64,000 bases of DNA from Bacteroidales bacterium M8 (GTDB taxonomy: Bacteria > Bacteroidota > Bacteroidia > Bacteroidales > Muribaculaceae). How positions within the stretch are numbered: the first letter of the stretch is position 1; each line of letters starts with the position of its first letter. Position numbers and translations under genes: made by a program. The stretch spans positions 141,656 through 205,655 of the forward strand of contig LUJS01000023.1 in NCBI GenBank assembly GCA_001689495.1. The letters run 5' to 3'. The notes below the pieces were generated by a model. It saw nothing but the letters and a program-made list of their open reading frames with translations, did no database searches and was not told the origin of the DNA. This document shows, in pieces, positions 17,221 through 26,403 of the stretch.

Positions 17221-20115
17221 ATGCAAAGCAAAGGATCTTTGGGTAGCGTTGTCGCAGGCGTGATCGCCGTATTCATGGTGCTCATCTGCGCATTCTATCT
17301 CTCCTTCACCTATGTGACCAACCATCACGAGAAGAAGGCCGAGGAGTATGCAGCAGCCGAGGCCGCCAAGGACAACAACTCACCGGACACCAAACGTAAG
17401 GCCTACAGCGACTACATCAAGAACATCGCCAACGAGAAGGTCTATCTCGGTTACACATTCAATGAAGTTCAGAAACTGGCCGTCGGACTTGGCCTCGACC
17501 TCAAGGGAGGTATGAACGTGACCCTTCAGGTTTCGGTTCCCGACATCCTTCGCTCAATGGCCAACGCCGATGGCAACCCCTACTTCAATCAGGCGGTGGC
17601 CAACGCTGACTCGGTGGCCCGTGTCAACAAGTCGGCCGACTATATCGACATATTCTGCAACGAATACCGCAAGCTCGATCCTCAGGGCGACCTCTCGGTG
17701 GTCTTCAAGGATCAGGTGAAGCGCGGCGAGAGCTTCGACGCCGTCAAGACCGCCCTCAAGCAGGAGGTCAAGGACCGCGTGAGCTCGTCGACCAACGTGC
17801 TCCGCACCCGTATCGACCAGTTCGGTGTCGTGGCTCCCAACATTCAGGAGCTCGAGAAGGACGGTCAGATCCTGCTGGAGCTGCCCGGTGTAAAGGAACA
17901 CGAGCGCGTGCGCGAGCTGCTCAAGTCGAGCGCCAACCTCGAGTTCTATGAGACAACCCCCTTCAACGAGATCTCGGGTGCCCTTCAGCAGCTCGACAAC
18001 GCGCTGCGCAACGACACCACCGGCAACGGCAAGGGCCTCTTCGACTACTTCCTGCAGGTGGGCAACCCCCGCAACATGATCGGCGTGGGCGCCGCATCGG
18101 AGACTGCCCGCGACACCATCGACGCCCTTCTGGCATCGCCCGCCGCCAAGCGCATCCTCCCCTCGAACGTCAAGCTGGCTTGGGAGTTCAAGCCCGAGGT
18201 AGTACAGATCGACGATTCGGTACGCGGCAAGCGCAACCTCGCCATCTATCAGATGGTGGCCCTCAAGACAACCAACGGCAAGGCAGCCCTGAGCGGCGAC
18301 GTCATCACCACCGCCACCTCGGACTATGACGCCATGCAGGGCGGCAACTACGTGAGCATGAACATGAAGCCCGAGGCCGCACGCCAGTGGGCCCGCATCA
18401 CCGCCGCCAACATCGAGAAGCAGGTGGCAATCGTGCTCGACGACCACGTATATTCGGCTCCCCGCGTCAACTCGGTCATTGAGGGCGGACGCTCGCAGAT
18501 AACCGGCGACTTCACCACCGAGGAGGCAAAGGACCTTGCCAACGTGCTCAAGTCCGGTAAGATGGCCGCCAAGGTTGACATCATCTCGGACACCGTCATC
18601 GGCCCGTCGCTGGGCGAGCAGGCAATCCACGACGGCATGTGGTCGTTCGTGATAGCCCTGATACTGCTGATGATCTTCATGTGCCTCGTCTACGGATTCA
18701 TCCCCGGCATCATCGCCAACGTGGCCCTGATCTTCAACATCTTCTTCACCTTCGGCATCCTCGCCTCGTTCCAAGCCGTGCTGACCCTGTCGGGCATCGC
18801 CGGTATCGTGCTGGCTCTTGGTATGGCGGTCGACGCCAACGTGCTTATCTATGAGCGCGCCAAAGAGGAGCTCCGCGCCGGCAAGGGCGTGCGCAGCGCA
18901 ATCGCCGACGGTTACTCGAACGCCTTCTCGGCCATCTTCGACTCTAACCTCACCTCGATCATCACCGGTGTCATCCTGCTGCTGTTCGGTACAGGTCCCA
19001 TCAAGGGCTTTGCCACCACGCTCATCATCGGCATCATCTGCTCGTTCTTCACGGCCGTATATCTGACCCGTCTCATCTATCTGATGTTCGCCAAGACCAA
19101 GGCCTTCCAGAACCTCACCTTCACCACGCCCCTCTCGGCCAAGATGTTCACCGGCTCGAATTTCAACTTCCTCGGCGGACGCAAGGTCAGCTTCACCATC
19201 GTGGGCATCATGGTGGCCGTCGTTGTCATCAGCCTCTTTGCCCGCGGTCTCAATCAGGGCATCGACTTCTCGGGCGGCCGCAACTATGTTGTACAGTTCG
19301 ATCATCCCGTCAAGACCCACGAGCTCAAGGCCAAGCTGGAGCCCCTGTTCGGCGGCGCACAGCTCAGCGTCATCACCATCGACGACGACACCAAGGTGCG
19401 TATCTCGACCAACTACAAGATCGACTCTGACGAGGAAGGCGTTGACAACGAGATCACCAAGATTCTCTATGACGGCCTCAACTCAGAGCTCAACGGCATG
19501 AGCATGGAAGACTTCTCGACCACCAACGAGAACATCGGCATCATGTCGTCGCAGAAGGTAGGTCCCACCGTGGCCAACGACATGCGCACCGACGCCTATA
19601 TCGCCGTGATACTGGCCCTCCTCGCCATGTTCTTCTACATCCTCATCCGCTTCCGCAACGTGGCTTTCTCGGTCGGCGCCCTCGCCGCCGTGGCCTTCAC
19701 CGCGTTCACCATCATCGGCTTCTACTCGCTCTTCCAAGGCCTCTTCCCCTTCGCCATGGAGGTTGACCAGTCGTTCATTGCCGCCATCCTCACCGTGATC
19801 GGCTATCAGATCAACGACACCGTGGTGGTATTCGACCGCGTGCGCGAGAACGTGGGCCTCTATCCCAAGCAGAACTTCTTCGACACCATCAACTCGTCGA
19901 TCAACTCGACCCTCGGCCGTACCATCATGACCTCGGGCTCGACCCTGCTCGTGCTGCTCTGCATCTTCATCCTCGGCGGCGACGCTATCCGCTCGTTCGT
20001 GTTCGCCATGATCTGGGGTGTAATCATCGGTACCCTCGCCACCATGTTCGTGGCCGCTCCCGTTGCCTACATCACAGACGCCCGCCGCGGTGCCAAGAAC
20101 AAGGCCAAGGCATAA
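17221..20115 (+). CDS. secDF: Protein translocase SecDF fusion
   Basis: The ATG at 17221 (MQSKGSLGSVVAGVIAVFMV) gives 964 residues; a frame open to 17125 has no matching start context. The SecD half (about 1-620) shows GLDLKGGMNVTLQV, the P1 head domain and LALGMAVDANVLIYERAKEE in membrane segment 4. The SecF half (about 640-964) shows NQGIDFSGGRNYVVQF and INDTVVVFDRVRENV. SecDF uses the proton or sodium gradient to pull exported proteins out of SecYEG. The single-chain form is usual in Bacteroidetes. It is transcribed alone and ends in a strong terminator. Confidence 0.98.
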   Translation: MQSKGSLGSVVAGVIAVFMVLICAFYLSFTYVTNHHEKKAEEYAAAEAAKDNNSPDTKRKAYSDYIKNIANEKVYLGYTFNEVQKLAVGLGLDLKGGMNVTLQVSVPDILRSMANADGNPYFNQAVANADSVARVNKSADYIDIFCNEYRKLDPQGDLSVVFKDQVKRGESFDAVKTALKQEVKDRVSSSTNVLRTRIDQFGVVAPNIQELEKDGQILLELPGVKEHERVRELLKSSANLEFYETTPFNEISGALQQLDNALRNDTTGNGKGLFDYFLQVGNPRNMIGVGAASETARDTIDALLASPAAKRILPSNVKLAWEFKPEVVQIDDSVRGKRNLAIYQMVALKTTNGKAALSGDVITTATSDYDAMQGGNYVSMNMKPEAARQWARITAANIEKQVAIVLDDHVYSAPRVNSVIEGGRSQITGDFTTEEAKDLANVLKSGKMAAKVDIISDTVIGPSLGEQAIHDGMWSFVIALILLMIFMCLVYGFIPGIIANVALIFNIFFTFGILASFQAVLTLSGIAGIVLALGMAVDANVLIYERAKEELRAGKGVRSAIADGYSNAFSAIFDSNLTSIITGVILLLFGTGPIKGFATTLIIGIICSFFTAVYLTRLIYLMFAKTKAFQNLTFTTPLSAKMFTGSNFNFLGGRKVSFTIVGIMVAVVVISLFARGLNQGIDFSGGRNYVVQFDHPVKTHELKAKLEPLFGGAQLSVITIDDDTKVRISTNYKIDSDEEGVDNEITKILYDGLNSELNGMSMEDFSTTNENIGIMSSQKVGPTVANDMRTDAYIAVILALLAMFFYILIRFRNVAFSVGALAAVAFTAFTIIGFYSLFQGLFPFAMEVDQSFIAAILTVIGYQINDTVVVFDRVRENVGLYPKQNFFDTINSSINSTLGRTIMTSGSTLLVLLCIFILGGDAIRSFVFAMIWGVIIGTLATMFVAAPVAYITDARRGAKNKAKA

Positions 20116-20144
20116 ACCCTCAAAACAAGCAACCCCATAACTTT

Positions 20145-20197
20145 GCCGGTGGCAACGTCCATAAGGAATATGGCCCGTTGCCGCCGGCATTTTTTTT
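20145..20197 (+). terminator. secDF terminator
   Basis: Stem of 13 bp with one mismatch (20145-20157 with 20176-20188), 18-nt loop, followed by a run of eight T (20190-20197). Confidence 0.87.
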
Positions 20198-20287
20198 GAC
20201 CTTCGTACCGCACACGCCAAGACACACACACGACAACACACTCTTCACATTAATAACACACACAATTTCTTAACCCAAAAAACGCAC

Positions 20288-22177
20288 ATGAAAAAGCTGT
20301 TCTTATCGCTTTCGGTCTGTGCCATGTCGCTCTCGGCCATCGCGGCCCCGAATTCGGCCCTGCTCATCTATCAGGATGCCGAGAAGAGCACAGGCACAAT
20401 GCTCACCGACCCCTATTCAGGTACAGTCATCGACGCTCCCGACGCCCTCGTGTGGCCTCAGGGATTCGGCATGTATCTCCTGAAATCAGGAAAGACCTAT
20501 TCGCCCGGCATCACCACTCAGGGCTACGGCTCGCCCGTCAAGCTCTCTAACGGCGCGCCCAACCTCATCACCCTGCCCGACGGATGCGAGGTCGAGGCCA
20601 TCGAGTTCGTCGGCTATTGCAACGTGGTCGAGTCCACGTCGTGGATCTCGTCGGTGGCCACCGAGGTCAACGGCACGTTCACCGAGGTCTATACCGACGT
20701 CGAGGGCACCAACACCTTCCCCTATTACGACCGCGAGTCGTGGGCCGAGCTCATGCCCGGCGAGATGCCCAAGACCAGAATCACATTCGAGACCCCTGTC
20801 ACCGGCAAGCTGTGGTTCAAGAACGGCGGCTCGCAGCCCGCATTCTATGTCCGCGTCATTGGCAGCGGATTCGAGAGCAACGAGCCGTCAGACCCCACGC
20901 CTCCCGTGCCCCCCACACCCCCGTCGATAACCGAGCCGACAAACACCCACGTCATCTCGTACGTGCCCGACGAGGGGATGCAGGTCAAGGCCAAGGACAT
21001 AACCCTGACATACAGCGCCACCGCCGGCTGGCACTATTATCGCGACAACCAACCCTTCGAGTATGCCGGACAATACTGGGACCAGTATGCCGCCGGAACG
21101 GTCAACCCCAAGCTCGGCGACAACGGCTCGATGATACCCGTCGAGGGAACGTACTATAAGTTCACCCCCGCCCGCGACGGCGCTATCTACCTGCCCGCGG
21201 TGCTGTGGGAGGGCAAGCCGCTGTTCATCATCACCGGCGACAACGACAATCTCGTGCCCGACAGGGTCTATGTGACAGATGTCGACAACTATCCCCGCAC
21301 ATGGCTCCCCTACAGCCAGACCGACGCCGATACGGGCGAGCTGGTCGAGGGATGGTCGGTGTCTTACGAGAATCACATGAATCCCGACATAATCCGCTTT
21401 GCCGTGTCGGCGGGCAAGGACTATTATGTCTATGCCCGCTCGAGCAAGCTGCGTCTGTGCGGCTTCATATTCACCCCCGACGAGGGGCTGGTGCTGCCCG
21501 AGGAGCCCACTCCCGACGCTCCGGTGTCGATAGAGCTGATGCTGTCGATGCAGCAGGGCACGACACTGAACTTCGGCGCCACGGTCAATCCCGAGACCGC
21601 CGAGGTGATCTGGAAGAGCACCGACGAGTCAGTGCTCAAGGTGGACGACAAGGGGGCCGTGACGGCCGTTGCCGAGGGCGAGGCCACGCTGATGGCCATG
21701 ACCGTCAACGACCTGTGCTCGGTGCTGCGCATCAAGGTGATTCCCGCGACGGCTCCCGGCGTGATACTCGTCGAGACGGTCAACGTCACGCCCGACGTGG
21801 TGAGCGCCAAGGAGGGCACCACGGTGCAGCTCACGGCCAACGTGACCCCCGACGACGCAACTGACAAGTCGGTCGTATGGACCAGCGACAACGAGGCCGT
21901 GGCGACTGTCGACCACGCCGGCCTCCTGTCGGTGCGCGCCGAGGGCAAGGCCACCGTCAGGGCCACTGCCGCCGACGGTAGCGGCGTGACCGGCCTCTGC
22001 ACCGTCACCGGACTCAAGGACGAGTCGGCCATCTCGGAGGTCACCGCCGACATGGCCGGCAGGGATGTCTACACCATTGACGGACGCCTCGTCACCCTTG
22101 CCGCCACGCACGACGAGATACTCGCCCTGCCCAAGGGAATCTATGTGATAGGTGCCCTCAAGGTGATAATCAGATGA
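20288..22177 (+). CDS. Secreted protein with two Big_2 Ig-like domains and C-terminal sorting tail
   Basis: A 629-residue exported protein. Signal peptide MKKLFLSLSVCAMSLSAIAA; residues 20-200 and 217-405 are two domains I do not recognise, joined by a proline-rich linker (PTPPVPPTPPS). Residues about 412-490 and 492-575 are two bacterial Ig-like Big_2 domains (TLNFGATVNPETAEVIWKST; VVWTSDNEAVATVD). The C-terminus DVYTIDGRLV...LPKGIYVIGALKVIIR matches the secretion-type tail common in Bacteroidales surface proteins. A cell-surface binding or adhesion role is inferred. It has its own terminator; I see no clear promoter box. Confidence 0.78.
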   Translation: MKKLFLSLSVCAMSLSAIAAPNSALLIYQDAEKSTGTMLTDPYSGTVIDAPDALVWPQGFGMYLLKSGKTYSPGITTQGYGSPVKLSNGAPNLITLPDGCEVEAIEFVGYCNVVESTSWISSVATEVNGTFTEVYTDVEGTNTFPYYDRESWAELMPGEMPKTRITFETPVTGKLWFKNGGSQPAFYVRVIGSGFESNEPSDPTPPVPPTPPSITEPTNTHVISYVPDEGMQVKAKDITLTYSATAGWHYYRDNQPFEYAGQYWDQYAAGTVNPKLGDNGSMIPVEGTYYKFTPARDGAIYLPAVLWEGKPLFIITGDNDNLVPDRVYVTDVDNYPRTWLPYSQTDADTGELVEGWSVSYENHMNPDIIRFAVSAGKDYYVYARSSKLRLCGFIFTPDEGLVLPEEPTPDAPVSIELMLSMQQGTTLNFGATVNPETAEVIWKSTDESVLKVDDKGAVTAVAEGEATLMAMTVNDLCSVLRIKVIPATAPGVILVETVNVTPDVVSAKEGTTVQLTANVTPDDATDKSVVWTSDNEAVATVDHAGLLSVRAEGKATVRATAADGSGVTGLCTVTGLKDESAISEVTADMAGRDVYTIDGRLVTLAATHDEILALPKGIYVIGALKVIIR

Positions 22178-22203
22178 CACGGCCCGTGCGGCCATAGGCA
22201 TGG

Positions 22204-22233
22204 TCTCCGGAATGAGAGTTCCGGAGATTTTTT
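22204..22233 (+). terminator. Terminator after the Big_2 protein
   Basis: TCTCCGGAA / TTCCGGAGA stem (22204-22212 with 22219-22227), 6-nt loop, T run 22228-22233. Confidence 0.88.
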
Positions 22234-22269
22234 ATGTCTGTGTCGGACTCGGAAATGCGGGATTTTTCG

Positions 22270-22277
22270 TAATTTTG
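22270..22277 (+). promoter_or_regulatory. -7 box of the antiporter promoter
   Basis: TAATTTTG, perfect -7 match, ends 7 nt before the antiporter ATG at 22285, predicting a leaderless or nearly leaderless transcript. Confidence 0.65.
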
Positions 22278-22284
22278 CAGTGTC

Positions 22285-24426
22285 ATGCCGCTCCCCTGTC
22301 TGATACGTCTCTCGGTGGCGCCGCTCATCAGCGAGCCGGTGCCCATCTTCCTGACGGTGATGGCCATTCTGCTGGTCACGCCGCTGCTGCTCAACCGCCT
22401 GAAGATACCCCACGTCATCGGCCTCATCATGGCCGGCGTCGCCGTGGGGCCTCACGGTTTCGGGCTGCTGGACAGGGACATGAGCTTCGAGGTGTTCGGT
22501 CAGGTGGGTATACTCTACCTGATGTTTCTGGCGGGCATAGAGATTGACATGTATCACCTCAAGAAGAATCTGGGGCGCGGACTGGTGTTCGGAGCCTTCA
22601 CGTTCTTCATCCCGCTGTTGCTCGGCGCCGCCGCAGCCATCGGCTTCCTGTCCATGCGGCTCCCAGAGGCCACGTTGCTGGCGTCGATGTTTGCGGCCCA
22701 CACGCTGCTTGCATATCCCATCGTGGCCCGTTTCGGCGTCACCAAGTCGCCCGCGGTCATCATAGCCATCGCCGGAACTATCGTCACCGTGCTCGGCTCA
22801 CTGGTCGTGCTGGCGGGCGTGCTCGGGGTGGTGCGCGAGGGCTCGGTGCGCTCGCTGCTCCCCGTGGTGGGCTATCTGGCGCTCTATTGTGCGGCGATAT
22901 TCTATGTCTACCCGCGCCTGACGCGCTACTTCTTCAAGAAATATCACGACGGCATAGCCCAGTTCGTCTACATCATGGTGATGGTCTTTCTGGCCGCCGC
23001 CGTGGCCTCGTGGATAGGCATAGAGAGCGTGTTCGGCGCGTTCTATGCCGGTCTGGTGCTCAACAAGTTCATCCCGGGCCGCTCCACGCTGATGGGACGC
23101 CTCGAGTTTGTGGGCAACGCGCTGTTCATCCCCTACTTCCTCATCGGCGTCGGGATGCTCATAGACCTCAAGGTGCTGGCGCGCGGATGGCAGACCCTCT
23201 ATATCGCCGGAGTGATGTGTGGCGTGGCCATGACCACCAAGTGGCTGGCAGCGCTGGTGACCCAGAAGGTGTTCCGCCTCACCGGCACCGACCGCTCGAT
23301 GATGTATCAGCTCTCTAACGCCCACACCGCCGTGGCCCTCGCCGTGGTCACCATCGGCTATTCGATGGGGCTGTTCGGGGTCGAGATACTCAACGGCACC
23401 ATCCTCATGATACTCGTCACCTGCACCGTCTCGTCGCTGGGCACGGCGCGTGCCGCGGCCAAGCTGAAGGTGCAGCTGCTCGAGCAGGCGCAGGAGGAGG
23501 CCGACAAGGATGACTCGACCACACATCCGCGCTCGCTGATAGCCATCTCCAATCCCCTCACGGCCCCGGGAATCGTCGATCTGGCTCTGGCCATGCGTTT
23601 CCCCGACTCGTCGGTCCCGGGCGACTTCTACGCGCTGCACGTGCGCAATGACAACTCCGCGCCGTCGCGCTCAATATCGCGTAACTCGCTTGACGTGGCC
23701 GAGCGCGCCGCCGCCGCCGTCGAGGTGGAGCTGACACCCATAGAGAGATACGACCTCAACTTCATCACCGGCGTGCTCAATACCATGCAGGAGCGCGACA
23801 TCACTGAGGTGATAATAGGCCTGCACCGCCGCACGGCCCTGATAGACTCGTTTCTCGGCAGCAAGATAGAGCATCTGCTGCAGAGCACCAACAGGATGGT
23901 GTGCATCACGCGCTGCTTCAATCCGCTCTCAACCATATCCAAGGTCTATGTCGCCGTGCCCAAGAAGGCGCAGTTCGAGACCGGTTTCCGCCGCTGGGTA
24001 CAGGCCGTGGGCAATCTGGTGAGGCACATAGGGTGTCCCGTCGAGTTCTGGTGCGAGGAGCAGACCATGCTGATGATAACCACCATATTGCGTCACAGCA
24101 AGATAGACATAAAGACCCTGTGGAACAAGGTCGAGAGTTTCGACGACTTCGTGCTGCGGCAGAGCGCCGTCGATGCCGACGACCTGCTGATAGTGGTGAG
24201 CGCGCGCCGCGCCTCGGTGTCGTTTGACTCTGACATGGACGAGGTGCCCAACTTTCTGCAGCGCTATTTCCCGTCGGCCAACCTGATAGTACTCTATCCC
24301 GGCCAGTTCGGCACCGAGCCCCCGATGACGATGGCCGAGGTCATGGCCACCGACCTCGCCGCACCCCCCTCGCCGATATACGTGCACGCGATGAACATAC
24401 TCAGGAGACTGGGCGTGAGGGTGTAG
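22285..24426 (+). CDS. CPA2 family Na+/H+ (cation/proton) antiporter with C-terminal regulatory domain
   Basis: A 713-residue membrane protein. The first 390 residues hold about 12 membrane segments with KefB-type features: LKIPHVIGLIMAGVAVGPHG near the N-terminus and LYLMFLAGIEID. A cytoplasmic tail of about 320 residues carries two stretches resembling universal-stress-protein folds (VPGDFYALHVRND; ITEVIIGLHRRTALIDSFLG). Such proteins exchange sodium or potassium for protons. The start at 22285 keeps the usual short N-terminal lead, but lies only 7 nt from the -7 box. The stop codon TAG is the first unit of a 9-bp tandem array. Confidence 0.88.
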   Translation: MPLPCLIRLSVAPLISEPVPIFLTVMAILLVTPLLLNRLKIPHVIGLIMAGVAVGPHGFGLLDRDMSFEVFGQVGILYLMFLAGIEIDMYHLKKNLGRGLVFGAFTFFIPLLLGAAAAIGFLSMRLPEATLLASMFAAHTLLAYPIVARFGVTKSPAVIIAIAGTIVTVLGSLVVLAGVLGVVREGSVRSLLPVVGYLALYCAAIFYVYPRLTRYFFKKYHDGIAQFVYIMVMVFLAAAVASWIGIESVFGAFYAGLVLNKFIPGRSTLMGRLEFVGNALFIPYFLIGVGMLIDLKVLARGWQTLYIAGVMCGVAMTTKWLAALVTQKVFRLTGTDRSMMYQLSNAHTAVALAVVTIGYSMGLFGVEILNGTILMILVTCTVSSLGTARAAAKLKVQLLEQAQEEADKDDSTTHPRSLIAISNPLTAPGIVDLALAMRFPDSSVPGDFYALHVRNDNSAPSRSISRNSLDVAERAAAAVEVELTPIERYDLNFITGVLNTMQERDITEVIIGLHRRTALIDSFLGSKIEHLLQSTNRMVCITRCFNPLSTISKVYVAVPKKAQFETGFRRWVQAVGNLVRHIGCPVEFWCEEQTMLMITTILRHSKIDIKTLWNKVESFDDFVLRQSAVDADDLLIVVSARRASVSFDSDMDEVPNFLQRYFPSANLIVLYPGQFGTEPPMTMAEVMATDLAAPPSPIYVHAMNILRRLGVRV

Positions 24427-24488
24427 TTGAACTAGTTTTTCTAGTTGAACTAGTTGAACTAGAATAACTAGAAAAACTAGTTCAACTA
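24424..24488 (+). repeat. 9-bp tandem array starting at the antiporter stop codon, also a long inverted repeat
   Basis: Seven units of TAGnnnnnC plus TA run from the stop codon itself (24424-24426), so each TAG is in frame with the gene. The array is also palindromic: 24424-24446 pairs perfectly with 24466-24488 over 23 bp. Same unit family as the array at the xerD stop (10561-10593). Confidence 0.8.
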
Positions 24489-24492
24489 TGAC

Positions 24493-24540
24493 AACAACAC
24501 AGCTCCCCACACCCGATCGGGTGTGGGGAGCTGTGTTGTT
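24493..24540. terminator. Bidirectional terminator between antiporter and tpx
   Basis: A 23-bp perfect inverted repeat (24493-24515 with 24518-24540) with a 2-nt loop between the convergent antiporter and tpx genes. Confidence 0.85.
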
Positions 24541-24551
24541 GGGGGGATATG

Positions 24552-25055
24552 CTATTTCCCGAGGGCCTTGAGGGCGGCCTCATAGTCGGGCTCGTTGGTT
24601 ATCTCGTTGACGAGCTCGCGATAGATGATGCGGCGGTTTTCGTCCATGATGATGACCGCGCGCGTCAGCAGGCCTGCCAGCGGTCCGTCGACAAGCTGAA
24701 GGCCGTATTTCTGGCCGAACAGCGGCGAGCGGAATGCCGAGCCGAACAGGACGTTCTTGATGCCCTCGATGGTGCAGAATCGGCCCATGGCAAAGGGGAG
24801 GTCCATCGAAACGCAAATCACGTTGACGTTGTCGAGTTTGGCGGCCTCCTCGTTGAATCGGCGCACCGAACGGGCGCATACCTCGGTGTCGAGGCTGGGG
24901 AAGACGTTGAGCACGACTCGCTTGCCGGCAAAGTCAGAGCAGATGATCTGTGACAGGTCGGGGCCTGCGAGGTGGAAGCAGGGTGCGGTCTCGCCCACGC
25001 CGGGCAGGGTGCCGCCGGTATGGCAGGGTGTGCCTTTGAAGAATACGGTTTCCAT
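24552..25055 (-). CDS. tpx: Thiol peroxidase Tpx
   Basis: A 167-residue atypical two-cysteine peroxiredoxin. The peroxidatic site is PSLDTEVCARSVRRFN with C60, and the resolving cysteine is C94 in DLPFAMGRFCTIEGI, the same spacing as in the E. coli enzyme. It reduces hydrogen and lipid peroxides using thioredoxin. It is followed convergently by the antiporter terminator and lies 24 nt after the exported LolA-like gene on the same strand, so the two may share a transcript. Confidence 0.97.
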   Translation of the reverse strand: METVFFKGTPCHTGGTLPGVGETAPCFHLAGPDLSQIICSDFAGKRVVLNVFPSLDTEVCARSVRRFNEEAAKLDNVNVICVSMDLPFAMGRFCTIEGIKNVLFGSAFRSPLFGQKYGLQLVDGPLAGLLTRAVIIMDENRRIIYRELVNEITNEPDYEAALKALGK

Positions 25056-25079
25056 ATAGTAAACGGTTGTTTGTGTTGT

Positions 25080-26267
25080 TTATAGAAGCTCAAGCGATTG
25101 TAAAACAATTTCAGACAGGTCTTTGTTGTAGCCCAGCACCACATTTCTGACAATTCCGTCGGTCGAGGCGACTATGACCACCGGGAGTGCCGTGGCGCCA
25201 CAGTCGCGGGCCAGCGAGCGGGCGTTGAGCAGCATCGTCTCGCCCGGGCGAGGCTGACCGCCCGTCTCCTCGGCCAGATCGGCGTTGGTCGTGGCAAACG
25301 CAAAAATGGCGTCTGCGGGGGCCGAGGCGTTGTCTACGGCATTGCGTATGTCAGCTATCAGCCGGTCGTTGAACGAGCCCGTGGCGGGGTCTATGATGGC
25401 TATGACGGTGGGCTGGCGGAATGCCTCGCCGCGGTGGTGCACGTGGCGCTCGCCCGTCAGGGTGGGCAGGGCAAAGGTGGGCAGGGGAGACTCGCGCAGG
25501 TTCTCGATGCGGAAGTTGTTCTCGCGAAACTTCTCGAATATCTCGGGATAGCGTGCCACGAGCTGCTCCTCGGTCATGCGGTCGCACCGCTCGGGCGTCT
25601 TTGAGTCGGCATAGCTCACGATGATGGTCTGCTCGGATATTGACGACGGGTTGCTCTCGGTCTCAGATCTCAGCGGCAGCTTGGTGTCGGGGTCGAACAG
25701 ATAGCGGCGCTCCTGCACGGTCTCGCCGCCGACGGTCATTATGGCCGATAGCTCGATGACCTCGCGACCGTCAAACCTCTTGGCCGGGTCGAGCGTGAGG
25801 GTATATCGCGGATCGGCCGACATGGCCTCGATCTCCGCGCCTATGAACTGCGGCAGCAGGGCCGTGAACTGGGCCGACCGCTGTACGCCGCCGCCGGGTG
25901 CTGTGAGGCGGAAGGGGATCGAGTCCCACTCGGTGTGATACTCCTGCAGGCGCGAGTCGCGGTATCGGTACAGGTTGCCGTCAAAATAGGCCGTAAAGCC
26001 CTCCGATACCCCCGTCGGGGTTGGCAGGCTCCAGTCTATCAGATAGGCCGCGGGGGCCAGCGTGTCGGCCGGCACGGCCATCGAGCTGAGGCGCAGCGTG
26101 TATGCCACATCGGTGTCTGTCTGCGGGAGCGTGACGCTGAACGTGGCCTCGGCCTCATAGCACGGCAGGTTCCTCAGCGACCGGGCTATATCAGCTATCC
26201 CCTGAGCCGCGAGGCCCAGAGGGATAGACGCTGTTAACACCATTAACAATCTAAGTTTCCCTTTCAT
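25080..26267 (-). CDS. Exported protein with LolA-like and thioredoxin-like regions
   Basis: A 395-residue protein with a signal peptide (MKGKLRLLMVLTASIPLGLAAQG). Residues about 25-235 are beta-rich and resemble LolA/DUF2092 outer-membrane carrier folds (AEATFSVTLPQTDTDVAYTL; YLFDPDTKLPLRSETESN). Residues about 265-395 look like a thioredoxin fold (PTVIAIIDPATGSFNDRLIADI; ATALPVVIVASTDGIVRN) but have no CxxC pair, so it is not an active disulfide oxidoreductase of the usual kind. It stands directly upstream of tpx. Function unknown; an envelope role next to a peroxidase is the only contextual hint. Confidence 0.65.
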   Translation of the reverse strand: MKGKLRLLMVLTASIPLGLAAQGIADIARSLRNLPCYEAEATFSVTLPQTDTDVAYTLRLSSMAVPADTLAPAAYLIDWSLPTPTGVSEGFTAYFDGNLYRYRDSRLQEYHTEWDSIPFRLTAPGGGVQRSAQFTALLPQFIGAEIEAMSADPRYTLTLDPAKRFDGREVIELSAIMTVGGETVQERRYLFDPDTKLPLRSETESNPSSISEQTIIVSYADSKTPERCDRMTEEQLVARYPEIFEKFRENNFRIENLRESPLPTFALPTLTGERHVHHRGEAFRQPTVIAIIDPATGSFNDRLIADIRNAVDNASAPADAIFAFATTNADLAEETGGQPRPGETMLLNARSLARDCGATALPVVIVASTDGIVRNVVLGYNKDLSEIVLQSLELL

Positions 26268-26335
26268 ATAACAATAGTTCGACGTGTACAGATATAACCC
26301 CCCGAGGGGGTAGATGGTTCACCCCGGGGTGGCAT

Positions 26336-26376
26336 AAAAAAACGCTTCCGGACACACCCTGAGGTGCCGGAAGCGT
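26336..26376 (-). terminator. Terminator of the rnfDGEA operon
   Basis: ACGCTTCCGG (26342-26351) with CCGGAAGCGT (26367-26376), followed on the minus strand by a run of seven T (26342-26336). It lies 27 nt past the rnfA stop. Confidence 0.87.
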
Positions 26377-26403
26377 CTGTATGGTGTGTCTCTTGGCGAG
26401 AGA

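Noticed and set aside
17554..19320. A 588-codon minus-strand frame opposite secDF
   Set aside because: Shadow of secDF, which has all family motifs.
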